From: Nocardia stercoris
GTDB taxonomy: Bacteria; Actinomycetota; Actinomycetes; Mycobacteriales; Mycobacteriaceae
Direction: 5' to 3'
Length of the DNA: 64,000 bases
NCBI RefSeq assembly: GCF_003696265.1
Contig: NZ_RFFH01000004.1
Coordinates: forward strand, 549,346-613,345
Below the pieces are notes generated by a model. The model was given only the letters and a program-made list of their open reading frames with translations, ran no database searches and was not told the origin of the DNA. The translations under genes were made by a program, and so were the position numbers. Position 1 is the first letter of the stretch; every line of letters starts with the position of its first letter. Below are positions 47,187 through 55,625 of this stretch, piece by piece.

Positions 47187-48845
47187 TCACTTCGCCAGGT
47201 TCGGCAGCACGTTCACGCCGTTGCCCTTGGCGGCGTCCAGCTTCTGGGGGTTCTCGTCCAGCAGCTTCAGGATGGTCGGCGCGATCTGGGTGGTCTGGAC
47301 GTCGTCGTTGAAGACACCCTTCTTGGCGCCGGGGCCGGCGATGACCAGCGCGACGTCGCGGTCGGCCGGGTTGGCGCCACCGTGCTCGGCGATCTTGCCG
47401 TGGCCGCCGGTGAACACGGTGCCGACCTGCGCGACACCGACCAGGTCGGGGTGCTTGCCGTCGTCGGCCGGCGCACCGAAGTACGCGGCGGCGTCGGCGC
47501 CGGCGTGGATCTCGGTCAGACCCGACTTGGTGTACGGCTTGGCGGCGCCGGCGATGTCGTTACCGGTGCCGTTGTTCGCCAGCAGCCACTGCTTGGCGAA
47601 GTCGGCGGCGGCCTGCGAACGGTCGTTGAACCACAGCAGCATGGCGTCGTCGTCCACGCTGAACGCGACCAGCGGCGCGGTGGCCTCGGGGTGGGCGGCG
47701 GCCCAGGCCTTGTTCAGGCCGTCGATGATCGGGCCGTCGTCGATGCGGGTCAGGTCGCTCGGCTTGGTGGGCGACTGGCCGTGCTTGGCCGACACGATGA
47801 TGGTGGTGTTCTTGTCCTCGCCCTTGGCCTTCAGCTCGGCGACCAGCTTGCCCAGCTGGGCGTCGACGGAGTCCAACGCGCCCTTCAGCAGCGGGCCGGG
47901 GGTCACGCCGTCGGCCTGGTAGCCGCCGGTCATGCTGTCGGAGGTGGGCAGCTTCTGCGCGACCGACACCGACTGGAAGTTCATGCCGAAGACGGCGGGC
48001 TCACCGACCTGCTTGGTGCCGCTGTGGTCCTTGCCGTCGATCTCGTTCAGTACGGCCTGGACCTTGTAACCGTCGTACTGCTGGGTGTACTTCTCGTCCT
48101 TGGTCCAGTCCGAGCCGTCACCCTTGGGCGAGAGGGAGTTGATCTCCGGGGTGAACAGGTCGTCGATCGCGTCGCCGTTGCGGCCCTCGAGGATCGAGTA
48201 GGCGGCGTGCTTGTCGGACCACGCGGTCAGCCGGCCGGCCTGGTGCAGGACGTCGAAGACCGAGTTCACGGCCAGTTCCTGGCTCGGGTAGATCGGCTTG
48301 CAGGTGGCCGGGTCGACCGGCATGGCGGCCGGGTTCAGTACCGCGGCGGGCTTGCCGGTCATCTGGAGGATGCTGCCGGGCAGGCCGGCCAGGCCCTGGC
48401 CCGCGTCGAGGGCGTTCTGGTCGATGTCCATGGACTCGGTCATCGAGACCTCACCGCCGGGTGCGGTGCCGCTGCAGTCGGTGGTGCCGGCCGGGAAGAC
48501 GTTGTGGTTCCAGGTGTCGTCGTAGTAGACGCCGGTCCGGCCGGCGGTGGCGCCGGTGAACTGCGCGATCATGCCGGGGAACGAGTCCGACGGGTTGGTG
48601 GTGTGCGCGTGGGTGTACTGCGCGCCGTTGCCGGCCAGGTCGGCCAGCGTCGACTTCGGGTTGTTGGCGACGTACCAGGCCAGGTCGGACTGGTGCAGGC
48701 CGTCCACCGAGATCAGCAGTACGTGGTCGCTGTCGTTCTTCTGGCCGTTGTTGTTGCCGGGGTCGGCGCCGGCGATACCGGTCGCGGTCGCGGCGACGGC
48801 GACGGCACCGGCGGCGGCGGCCAAGCGCATGTTCTTGCGGGACAC
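47187..48845 (-). CDS. Secreted alkaline-phosphatase-superfamily phosphodiesterase
   Basis: 552 aa from GTG 48845, with GAGGAGG upstream. The Sec signal peptide ends near residue 27 ('AVAATATGIAGA'). The fold is that of type I phosphodiesterase/nucleotide pyrophosphatase enzymes: 'HVLLISVDGLHQSDL' brings the first metal Asp, 'TTNPSDSFPGMIAQFTG' the Ser/Thr nucleophile region, 'TIIVSAKHGQSP' and 'FTGGHGKIAEHGG' further metal ligands. It would act outside the membrane on phosphoesters of unknown identity. Single gene between terminator and promoter. Confidence 0.87.
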   Translation of the reverse strand: MSRKNMRLAAAAGAVAVAATATGIAGADPGNNNGQKNDSDHVLLISVDGLHQSDLAWYVANNPKSTLADLAGNGAQYTHAHTTNPSDSFPGMIAQFTGATAGRTGVYYDDTWNHNVFPAGTTDCSGTAPGGEVSMTESMDIDQNALDAGQGLAGLPGSILQMTGKPAAVLNPAAMPVDPATCKPIYPSQELAVNSVFDVLHQAGRLTAWSDKHAAYSILEGRNGDAIDDLFTPEINSLSPKGDGSDWTKDEKYTQQYDGYKVQAVLNEIDGKDHSGTKQVGEPAVFGMNFQSVSVAQKLPTSDSMTGGYQADGVTPGPLLKGALDSVDAQLGKLVAELKAKGEDKNTTIIVSAKHGQSPTKPSDLTRIDDGPIIDGLNKAWAAAHPEATAPLVAFSVDDDAMLLWFNDRSQAAADFAKQWLLANNGTGNDIAGAAKPYTKSGLTEIHAGADAAAYFGAPADDGKHPDLVGVAQVGTVFTGGHGKIAEHGGANPADRDVALVIAGPGAKKGVFNDDVQTTQIAPTILKLLDENPQKLDAAKGNGVNVLPNLAK

Positions 48846-49096
48846 GAATCCTCCTCATCGCACGGTGCGACGTCTCCGCACCGCAGCTGGGCTATTCGTA
48901 GTGACCGAATGTGTCCGGGGTATCGACCGAATTCCGAATAGGTGGTAAACGGTAATATCGGATCGGTTGAACAGTGGCTGTGAACCGTGGTGCGGCAGTT
49001 TTGGGCAAATGACCAGGTGTGTCGCACGGCCGTAACGGACGACCAGCGGTTCGCCATTACCGGAGATGGCCGGAATTCAATGCTGAGAGCGTGTTT

Positions 49097-49732
49097 TCAG
49101 GCGTCCCGATATACCGCGGTGGTGAGCCAGCGATGCACCACCGGCCGCAGATCGGCGATACCGGCGGCGGTGCCTGCCCGGAGTCCGAGGGTGCTGCGAT
49201 TGCCGTGCAGGCGATCGAAGAGCAGGCCCTCCAGCAGACTGATCAGATCCTGCGCCGCCTGAGCGGGATCGCCGGCACCCAGCCCGGCCAGCAGCTCGGT
49301 CGCGGCAGGCACCGAGAACAGGCAGCCGGCCAGCGCGGGGCGCACGGTCTCGTCCACGGCGCTGTCGGCCGCCAGCGCGTACCGGGCCAGCGCGTCGCTG
49401 CGGCGGGGGCCGAGCAGTTCGTCCAGATAGGCGGAGATGAAGTCGGCGGCGGCATCCAACGGCGCGGACGCCGCGGCCGACGGCGGCACCGGTGCGGAGT
49501 CCAGCGCCGCACGGGACCGGGCCGCGAGGCGAGTCACCGTGGCCTGCAACAGATCCCGGCGAGTGCGGTAGTAGTACGAGGTGGAGCCGCGGGCGATCCC
49601 GAGCCGGTCGTCGACCCCGTGATGGGTCACCGCCCGATTACCGCCCGCCGCGGCGAGTTCCACCGCGGCATCGCAGATGGCCTCCCGGCGGTCCTGCCGG
49701 GCCGGTGCGGATCCGGCTGTACTGCTGGTCAT
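49097..49732 (-). CDS. TetR-family regulator
   Basis: 211 aa; start ATG 49732 with GGAGG at good distance. HTH in the N-terminal 60 residues ('NRAVTHHGVDDRLGIARGST' then SYYYRTRRDLLQA). The C-terminal domain is typical TetR and includes 'ALARYALAADSAVDE'. Target unknown; the secreted-protein operon upstream on the same strand (49857-51569) or the phosphodiesterase gene are candidates. Confidence 0.85.
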   Translation of the reverse strand: MTSSTAGSAPARQDRREAICDAAVELAAAGGNRAVTHHGVDDRLGIARGSTSYYYRTRRDLLQATVTRLAARSRAALDSAPVPPSAAASAPLDAAADFISAYLDELLGPRRSDALARYALAADSAVDETVRPALAGCLFSVPAATELLAGLGAGDPAQAAQDLISLLEGLLFDRLHGNRSTLGLRAGTAAGIADLRPVVHRWLTTAVYRDA

Positions 49733-49856
49733 CTGGTCCGGCCTCCTGTGCGTCGCGGCACGAGTATCTCGCGGCTGTCCGGCGGGGCCGGAAACGGGTG
49801 TGGCACCCCGCGGAACACAACGGGGTGCCACACCGGCGTGGTCGAATTCGTGCCGA

Positions 49857-50279
49857 CTAGAACGCGGATCCGGACGGGATCAGGCTCGTGGCCGAGCCGG
49901 TACCGCCGGGCGGGGTCACCGGCGTACACGGGTCGACCGTGACCGTGGTCTGCTTGCTGGTCAGCAGCTGCGCGCCCACCAGCGTGTGGGTGCCCGCGGT
50001 GGCCGGGGTCCAGGTGAAGGTCACCGAGGTCGCCAGGATCCCCGGGGTCTTCTGGTCGACCTGGGTGCCGTCGACGCTCAGCGTGACCGGGATCAGGCTG
50101 GTGATCGGGTCGACGTCGACCTGCACCGTGAACGGGGTGTTCACACAGCTCTTCGAGCTGCTCGGCATCACCGCGATACCGAGCACCACCGCGCTCGCGC
50201 TCGGCGCGGTGAGCGCCGCCACCGCGCCCAGCACGCCGAATGTGGTCAGGCCGAGACCGGTTCGGGCCGCGAGCCTCAT
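49857..50279 (-). CDS. Small secreted Ig-fold-like protein
   Basis: 140 aa with a signal peptide of about 30 residues ending in PSASA. The mature part looks like one beta-sandwich (Ig/bacterial-repeat) domain: 'NTPFTVQVDVDPITSLIPVT' and 'TSVTFTWTPATAGTHTLV', with two Cys that could pair. It shares the 'F-WTPAT-G-HTLV' core with the next two genes but lacks their Thr-rich tail. Last gene of a three-gene operon; overlaps the preceding one by four bases. Confidence 0.75.
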   Translation of the reverse strand: MRLAARTGLGLTTFGVLGAVAALTAPSASAVVLGIAVMPSSSKSCVNTPFTVQVDVDPITSLIPVTLSVDGTQVDQKTPGILATSVTFTWTPATAGTHTLVGAQLLTSKQTTVTVDPCTPVTPPGGTGSATSLIPSGSAF

Positions 50280-50827
50280 CCGAGCGCCGATCCGCTGGGC
50301 AGCGCCGAGGACAGGCCGCTGAGGATGCCGCCCAGAATGCCGCTCGCCGAACCGGTGTCCGACGGGGTGCCGGTGGTCGTGGTGGCGCCCGAGGTGGTGG
50401 TGACCGGCGCCGTTGTGGTGGTGGTCGGCGGCACGGTGGTCGTGGTGGTCGGGGGCACCGTGGTGGTGGTGCAGGAGCCGACCGTGACGGTGCCGACGGT
50501 GGTGTTGATCAGGTCCTGGTTCACGACCAGCGTGTGGTTGCCGACCGTGGCCGGCGTCCAGTTGAACGTGGTGGACGTGGCGAAGAAGCCGGGGACCTGC
50601 GACACCGCGTTGCCGCCGTTGTCGGTGAACTTGACCGGCAGCAGGTCGGAGGTCAGATCGACGTTGACCTTGAGCGCGTAGGTGTGGCCGACGCAGTACG
50701 GGCCGGCGGCCAGGTTCGTGCTGAGCACGAAGGCGTTGGCGGCGGGAGCGGTGACGATGGACGCGGCACCCGCGGCGACGGCGCCCAGTACGGTGACGCC
50801 GAGCGCGGAACGCTTGGTGAGTTTCAT
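50276..50827 (-). CDS. Secreted Ig-like protein with short Thr/Pro tail
   Basis: 183 aa. Signal peptide 'LGVTVLGAVAAGAASIVTA' ending near PAANA, then a beta domain with Cys at 'GPYCVGHTY' and 'VGSC', then a low-complexity tail of TTTTTVPP units (about 120-155) and a short helical end. It is a clear paralog of 50862-51569, with the same signal peptide and core but a shorter tail. Probably surface-exposed; Thr-rich tails in actinobacteria are often O-mannosylated, which is inference. Confidence 0.78.
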   Translation of the reverse strand: MKLTKRSALGVTVLGAVAAGAASIVTAPAANAFVLSTNLAAGPYCVGHTYALKVNVDLTSDLLPVKFTDNGGNAVSQVPGFFATSTTFNWTPATVGNHTLVVNQDLINTTVGTVTVGSCTTTTVPPTTTTTVPPTTTTTAPVTTTSGATTTTGTPSDTGSASGILGGILSGLSSALPSGSALG

Positions 50828-50861
50828 TGTGCTGGTTCTACTTTCGCGATGTCGGGCCGGA

Positions 50862-51569
50862 TCAGTGGCCGGCGCTGAGTGCGCTCATCAGACCGGAGAG
50901 GATGTCGCCGTTGGACGAGCCCAGGCCGCCGCCGGACGGCGGAGTGGTGACCGTGGTGGTGGTGACCGGAACCGTGGTGGTGACCGGAACCGTCGTGGTC
51001 GTGGTCGTGGTCGGCGGCACGGTGGTCGTGGTGGTCGGATCCGTGGTGGTGGTCGGCGGGACCGTGGTCGTGGTCGTCGGCGGCACCGTCGTGGTGGTGG
51101 TCGGCGGCACGGTGGTCGTGGTCGTCGGGGGCACCGTGGTCGTGGTGGGCGGGACCGTGGTGGTGGTCGGGGGGACCGTGGTCGTGGTGGTCGGCGGCAC
51201 CGTGGTGGTGGTGCAGGAACCGACGGTCACGGTCGCGACGGTGGTGTTGATCAGGTCCTGGTTGACCACCAGGGTGTGCGATCCGGTGGTGGTCGGGGTC
51301 CAGTTGAACGTGGTCGAGGTGGCGAACACACCGGGGACCTGGCTCGCGAGCTGAACCCCGTTGTCCTTGAACAGCACCGGGAGCAGATCGGAGGTCAGGT
51401 CGACGTTCACCTTGACCTGGTAGGTGTGGCCGGTGCAGTACGGGCCGGCGCTCAGGCTGGTGCTGAGCACGAAGGCGTTGGCGGCGGGGGCGGCGGCGAT
51501 GGACGCGGCGCCCGCGGCGATGGCGCCCAGAGCTGTGACGCCGAGGGCGGAACGCTTGGTGAGGTGCAT
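50862..51569 (-). CDS. Secreted Ig-like protein with long Thr/Pro/Val repeat tail
   Basis: 235 aa, the promoter-proximal member of the three-gene series. Signal peptide ends near residue 32 (PAANA). The Ig-like core ('YQVKVNVDLTSDLLPVLF', 'STTFNWTPTTTGSHTLVVNQ') is flanked by two Cys. From about residue 118 to 205 there are ten or more TTTT(T)VPP units, far more than in its paralog. The end 'DILSGLMSALSAG' is an amphipathic helix shared with the paralog. Likely an exported, possibly glycosylated, surface protein of unknown role. Confidence 0.78.
   Translation of the reverse strand: MHLTKRSALGVTALGAIAAGAASIAAAPAANAFVLSTSLSAGPYCTGHTYQVKVNVDLTSDLLPVLFKDNGVQLASQVPGVFATSTTFNWTPTTTGSHTLVVNQDLINTTVATVTVGSCTTTTVPPTTTTTVPPTTTTVPPTTTTVPPTTTTTVPPTTTTTVPPTTTTTVPPTTTTDPTTTTTVPPTTTTTTTVPVTTTVPVTTTTVTTPPSGGGLGSSNGDILSGLMSALSAGH
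50930..51210 (-). repeat. Thr-Val-Pro-Pro coding tandem repeat
   Basis: Irregular 18-24 base units coding TTTTVPP/TTTTTVPP fill about 280 bases in frame in the gene at 50862-51569. A shorter array of the same unit lies at about 50395-50470 in the paralog. Unit boundaries are approximate. Confidence 0.75.
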
Positions 51570-52288
51570 GGGGGTGGATCTCCTACTGGGTGGAACGGTC
51601 CGGCGGCCGGAACGGAGACGGCAGCCGGATCTGTTGTGCTACTTGCGAATCGGACATCTTCGGCGATCGGATGGGGTCGCCTGGACTTCGCGGGAGCCGA
51701 TCACCGTGCCCTGGTCGTCGAGATCGGGCGGGCGTGCGGTGCGGCAGGGGTGGCGCCGGCGACGCGGTGGTGCCGGGGTGAGGTGGGGGCGACCGCGGCG
51801 GTGACCGCGTCCGTCGCCGGGGCGGCGTCGAGGATGCCCGGTGCAGGACCGATCGAGGCGCTGCGCAGGGTGGTCATGACTGGAGCTACTTCTCTCTCGC
51901 GGGGGCCTCGTCGCCGAGTGGTCTGAAACGTTAGTGCTTCATCGGCGGAATGTAGCCCGTTTCGCGGAAGTGACACAACCGTGATTCGGACAATCGTCCA
52001 GGTCAGCGCGGGTGCCACGGGTGCGTCGCCGCCGGGCAAGTACCTGTTACCAGCGGTTCTGTCGTGTTCGTGCGCCTTTGTGTCGCGTTCGGTCCTTCCC
52101 GCCCGGACACGGTGCGCGGGATGCTCGGGTTTCGGCCATCTCCACCGGGTTCGGACCCGACGGAGTTCGCCGTGACCGCCCGATCGACCGTCGACGCGAG
52201 AAACGAGGTGTGCATGCCCGCCCCGGAACCCGGACGAGTTACGTCGCCGGGTCGAGACCGTCGTGGGGGAGCAGTGCGGGCCGAGCGC
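51570..52288. other. 719-base region without a confident gene
   Basis: It lies between the secreted-protein operon and the MerR gene, both on the minus strand. The only possible gene is a 58-codon frame at 51701-51877 (listed separately). The operon promoter should be in 51570-51700 or further upstream. No RNA gene, hairpin or mobile-element trace was recognised. Confidence 0.5.
51701..51877 (-). CDS. Doubtful 58-codon frame
   Basis: ATG 51877 has a weak purine-rich stretch upstream. The product is Ala/Pro/Thr/Arg-rich with no recognisable fold. It lies on the same strand as, and 131 bases before, the secreted-protein operon. Listed only because the region is otherwise empty. Confidence 0.25.
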   Translation of the reverse strand: MTTLRSASIGPAPGILDAAPATDAVTAAVAPTSPRHHRVAGATPAAPHARPISTTRAR

Positions 52289-52849
52289 TCAGCGCTCGGT
52301 GCCGGTGGTCGCGGTGCCGCCGTATTCGGCCAGCGCCCGGTCGACCAGTTCGGCGACCGCGCGGGTCGCGATCACGCGGGTCAGATCGACGTCGGCGCCT
52401 GCGGGCGCCGGGTGGCGGAACAGCGCGGCCGCGTGGTGGCGGGCCAGCGCGTCGCACTCGGTGCGCAGTTCGTCGATCACCGCGTGGGCCTCGGCCTCGC
52501 CCGCGCCGAGCTCGACCAGGCGGGCGGCCAGATCGCCGCAGCGCGGATTCGGGTCGGGCGCGGTGGCCGGCTCGGCGGGCGGGGCGGCGACGCCCAGCAG
52601 CTGGGCCAGCCCGTCGCCGCGGTCCCAGGCGTCGAGCAGTTCGCGAATGCCGTTGAGTTTCATGCCCCGGCTGAGCAGGCGCTGGATCGTCTGCAGCCGG
52701 TCGATGTGATCGGTGCCGTAATACCCGGTGCGCCCGCGCACGTCGGGCGGCGGCAGCAATCCGCGTTCGTGGTACACGCGAACACTGCGCACGGTGGAGC
52801 CTGCGGCGCGGGCCAGTTCGTCGATCGTGTACTCGTCCGCCACTTTCAC
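52289..52849 (-). CDS. MerR-family transcriptional regulator
   Basis: 186 aa from GTG 52849, nine bases from GGAGG; GTG 52855 is too near the site. The winged HTH 'YTIDELARAAGSTVRSVRVY' and 'ERGLLPPPDVRGRTGYYG' is standard MerR, followed by a short linker 'RGMKLNGIRELLDAWDRGDG' and an unrecognised helical effector domain. No conserved metal Cys. It has a paired dyad in its own promoter and is divergent from the WhiB-like gene. Confidence 0.9.
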   Translation of the reverse strand: MKVADEYTIDELARAAGSTVRSVRVYHERGLLPPPDVRGRTGYYGTDHIDRLQTIQRLLSRGMKLNGIRELLDAWDRGDGLAQLLGVAAPPAEPATAPDPNPRCGDLAARLVELGAGEAEAHAVIDELRTECDALARHHAAALFRHPAPAGADVDLTRVIATRAVAELVDRALAEYGGTATTGTER

Positions 52850-52885
52850 CGTCACCGTCCTCCATGAGATGAAGCCAGGGCAGCA

Positions 52886-52912
52886 CGTTGTTTAACGTGC
52901 CGTTATACAACG
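52886..52912. promoter_or_regulatory. Inverted repeat in the MerR-WhiB divergent region
   Basis: CGTTGTTTAACG (52886-52897), TGC, CGTTATACAACG (52901-52912) matches its own reverse complement at 11 of 12 arm positions. A related, looser AACGGTACGTT lies at about 52939-52949. MerR proteins bind such dyads in stretched promoters, so self-control and possible control of the WhiB-like gene are likely. Confidence 0.55.
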
Positions 52913-53106
52913 ATGCATCAAGGATGCCTCCGCGGTCAACGGTACGTTACATAGCGGCAAGGTGCTTGCTCTGGGAAGAGTGACGGTTTACGCTCGGTTC
53001 AGCAGCCGAAATCGGCTGCCTACCAGGGTCTGTGGAGCAGCCCTGACGACCGCCCGAAACAGTGGGCGCGCGGCAGTCGCGTGTCCTGGCACTTCCGGAG
53101 ACGGCC

Positions 53107-53556
53107 ATGAATATCACCCGCATTTCTGCCATCGGCAGTACTTCCACCGAGTCCGCAACCGGCGCAACGGGTTCGGCGAAATCTGTGCGTCCGCCGTGCG
53201 CGGACGCCCCGCACGACTGGGATCTCGACGTCGGCACGCCCGAATCGTGGCGTACCGCGGTGGCCACCTGCGCCGCCTGTCCGCTGCTGGTCGGATGTGC
53301 CGAGCTGGCACGGCAACTCATCGCCGACAGCGACGCGCCACGCGCCATGATCTGGGCGGGGATCGCCTACGACGCCGCGGGGCGGGTGGTCGAGGACCTC
53401 GACCGGGTCCGCGTCGCCCCGATCGACCACAAGCGGCCCATCCGGATCATCCGCACCGGCGAGCGGCAGGTCTGCGCCGCGCCGGTCGCCGCCGCGCCGC
53501 GCCGCCATTTCGTCCTGGGCAGGCCACTGGCGCCGACGGGCACGGACGGGTTCTGA
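53107..53556 (+). CDS. WhiB-like iron-sulfur regulator
   Basis: 149 aa from ATG 53107, preceded by GGAG. Four Cys in Wbl order: Cys31, then Cys55-x2-Cys58-x5-Cys64 ('ATCAACPLLVGC'), expected to hold a [4Fe-4S] cluster. The turn motif reads 'MIWAGIAYD' (usual G-[VI]-W-G-G). The basic C-terminal part ('IDHKRPIRIIRTGERQ') would bind DNA. It comes before the ROK, unknown and type IV-like genes and may regulate them, but distance leaves this open. Confidence 0.82.
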   Translation: MNITRISAIGSTSTESATGATGSAKSVRPPCADAPHDWDLDVGTPESWRTAVATCAACPLLVGCAELARQLIADSDAPRAMIWAGIAYDAAGRVVEDLDRVRVAPIDHKRPIRIIRTGERQVCAAPVAAAPRRHFVLGRPLAPTGTDGF

Positions 53557-53605
53557 CCGTGAACATGAATCCTTACGTGAACAGCGGTGTGGTAGTAGGA
53601 CTTCC

Positions 53606-54499
53606 ATGACTGCACTGGCACTGGAGATCAGCCCGTCCGGCTTCGCCGCCGGACGGCCCGACGAAGACAACGACGACGATTCCGACATTCGGCGGGTCCC
53701 GATCCTCGCCCGGGACCCGTGGGACGACTGCCGGAAACTGTTGCTGGAGGTCGCCGGTGGTCGCGATGTGACCACGGTGGGCATCGGCTGCGCCGGGCCC
53801 ATCGACATGGGTGCGGGAGTTGTTGCCCCGCCCGATATCGCCAGGTGGCGTACCGGTTTCGAGATCGTGTCGGCCACCAAGGGCTTGTTCCCGCGCGCCA
53901 CGGTGCTGCTCGCGCTCGACGGAGTGTGCGCCGCGCTCGCGGAACGGGCCTTCGGGGCCACGGCCGAGGTGATGGACTCCCTGGTGCTGACGCTGGGGGA
54001 TCGGATCGCCGGCGGTGCCACCGCCGGCGGTTTCGCGATGGTCGGCCGCACCGGCAACGCCGGCAATATCGGGCACCTGCTGGTTCCGGGATTCGACGAG
54101 CCGTGCGACTGCGGCGGCCGCGGCTGTCTGGAGGCGGTGGCTGGTGGCCGGTCGGTCGTGCGCTGGGCGCGGCAACAGGGCTGGGGCGGGCAGTCGGTGA
54201 TCGAGCTGGCGGCCGCCGCGGCGGCGGGTGACGAGCCTGCGGTGGCAGCGGCCCGGCGGGCCGGAACGGCTCTCGGCCTGGCGATCTCGTCGGCCGCCGC
54301 CCTGCTGGACGTCGATCTGGTGGTGCTCGGCGGCCCGCTGTCCGAGGCCGGTCCCGCACTGTGGCGGCCGCTCGGCGATGCGGTCGCGGCGCACGCCCGG
54401 CTGGGCAGTCTCACCGGCCTGCGTGTGGTGCCGTCGCCCCTGGGGCAGATGTCTGTCCTGGCGGGTGCCGGTCTGCTGGCTATGCGGGCAACCGGATGA
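53606..54499 (+). CDS. ROK-family protein with degenerate kinase motifs
   Basis: 297 aa. Second-domain ROK features are intact: His157 in 'GNIGHLLV' and the zinc motif CxCGxxGC at Cys167, Cys169 and Cys174, then Glu176, and 'VVLGGPLSEAGP'. But the N-terminal phosphate loop DxGGT is missing ('ALEISPSGFAAGRPDED' stands there), and the catalytic END(A)N motif reads 'LALDGVCAALAE', keeping only Asp105. Sugar phosphorylation is therefore doubtful; a sensing or regulatory role is possible. Starts 49 bases after the WhiB-like gene. Confidence 0.8.
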   Translation: MTALALEISPSGFAAGRPDEDNDDDSDIRRVPILARDPWDDCRKLLLEVAGGRDVTTVGIGCAGPIDMGAGVVAPPDIARWRTGFEIVSATKGLFPRATVLLALDGVCAALAERAFGATAEVMDSLVLTLGDRIAGGATAGGFAMVGRTGNAGNIGHLLVPGFDEPCDCGGRGCLEAVAGGRSVVRWARQQGWGGQSVIELAAAAAAGDEPAVAAARRAGTALGLAISSAAALLDVDLVVLGGPLSEAGPALWRPLGDAVAAHARLGSLTGLRVVPSPLGQMSVLAGAGLLAMRATG

Positions 54500-54552
54500 G
54501 CCGTTGTTCGACGGCACGTAGATCGGGTGGGTGACGGTATGCAGGTGAACCG

Positions 54553-55584
54553 GTGACAGTGAGCCCGGAGCCGGATCTACCCTGGCTGACCTTCGAAACG
54601 CTTGCGCCGCAGACCATGTCGGTGGTCTCGGTCGGCGTGGCGGCCCGGGACTTCGCCGGCTGGCAGCGGGTACTGCAGCGTCAGCTGGCGAAGACGCCGG
54701 CGCTGTACGACGGGACGAGTACGGCGACCATCGCCGAACTGCTGTCGTCGGTGCACCAGCGTGCCGAAAGCATCGACCGGATCATCGGAACCCGTTCGGG
54801 CCCGCACCGCATCGTGGCGCGGCCCGTCTTCGGGCCCACCGCCGACGTGCACGCCGTGCAGTTGTGGCTGGGTCCGGCGGCCGGTGGGCCGCCGGACCCG
54901 CCCGCCGCGGTCGGGGCCGTGTGGGATCTGGCCTCGCAGACCATGTCGGTCCCGGTCGGCAGCACCCGGCTGCCCGGCATCGCCGTGACCGACTACTCGC
55001 CGCGGATGTCGATCGCCGAACTGTTCCACCGCATCTCGGCCTTCGACCGGCACGCCGAGGTGCTCGACCTGCTCTACGACCCGCACCCCGAGGATCGGAT
55101 CAGCTTCGACGCCACCGTGACCGATGGGCCCGGTCGCTGGCGGGTGTCCATTCGCGGTCGGCACGGCGCCGACGGCAGCCGCGGCGCCTGGTGCCTGATC
55201 GAGGACGTGACCCCGGCCGAGATGCCGGCGCAGTGGCCGGGACTGGAGTGGGTGGGCCTGCGCGAGGCGCACCGGCGGGCCGGAACTCACTTGGCGATCG
55301 TGCAACTCGAGCACGCCAATATCGCGCACTGGCTGACCGATCCGGCGCCGTGGATTCGCTGGGACCACCTCAATCGGCCCGCCGACGTGTTCCACGCCGA
55401 CGATCGCGGGCGTCTGACCGAGCTCGCCGACAGTTTGCGCACCGTCGACACCGCCGGGGTCACGGTCCGCACCCTCAACGACAGCGGCGGGCACAGCCCG
55501 ACCGCGATGGTGATCTACCCGTATCCGGGGTTCTCGAACCGGCCCTTGGCCATCGCCCAGTTCCTGCGCGTCGCCGACCGCTGA
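54553..55584 (+). CDS. Actinobacterial conserved hypothetical, possible GAF/PAS-like domains
   Basis: 343 aa, soluble, no signal peptide. Two alpha/beta sections: about 80-150 ('HRIVARPVFGPTADVHAVQL', 'WDLASQTMSVP') and about 155-225 ('MSIAELFHRISAFDRHAEVL', 'GRWRVSIRGRHGADG'). The pattern resembles GAF/PAS-type sensor proteins of mycobacteria and relatives of DUF5593 kind, which I offer as a guess. Lies between the ROK gene and the type IV-like cluster, on the same strand. Confidence 0.65.
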   Translation: MTVSPEPDLPWLTFETLAPQTMSVVSVGVAARDFAGWQRVLQRQLAKTPALYDGTSTATIAELLSSVHQRAESIDRIIGTRSGPHRIVARPVFGPTADVHAVQLWLGPAAGGPPDPPAAVGAVWDLASQTMSVPVGSTRLPGIAVTDYSPRMSIAELFHRISAFDRHAEVLDLLYDPHPEDRISFDATVTDGPGRWRVSIRGRHGADGSRGAWCLIEDVTPAEMPAQWPGLEWVGLREAHRRAGTHLAIVQLEHANIAHWLTDPAPWIRWDHLNRPADVFHADDRGRLTELADSLRTVDTAGVTVRTLNDSGGHSPTAMVIYPYPGFSNRPLAIAQFLRVADR

Positions 55585-55625
55585 GCCGGTCTGGTTTTTC
55601 TCACCGCTGGGAACTCGCGGGAATC

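Noticed and set aside
50930..51210. Repeats resembling a CRISPR array
   Set aside because: Units are contiguous, in frame and code Thr-Val-Pro-Pro; there are no unique spacers.
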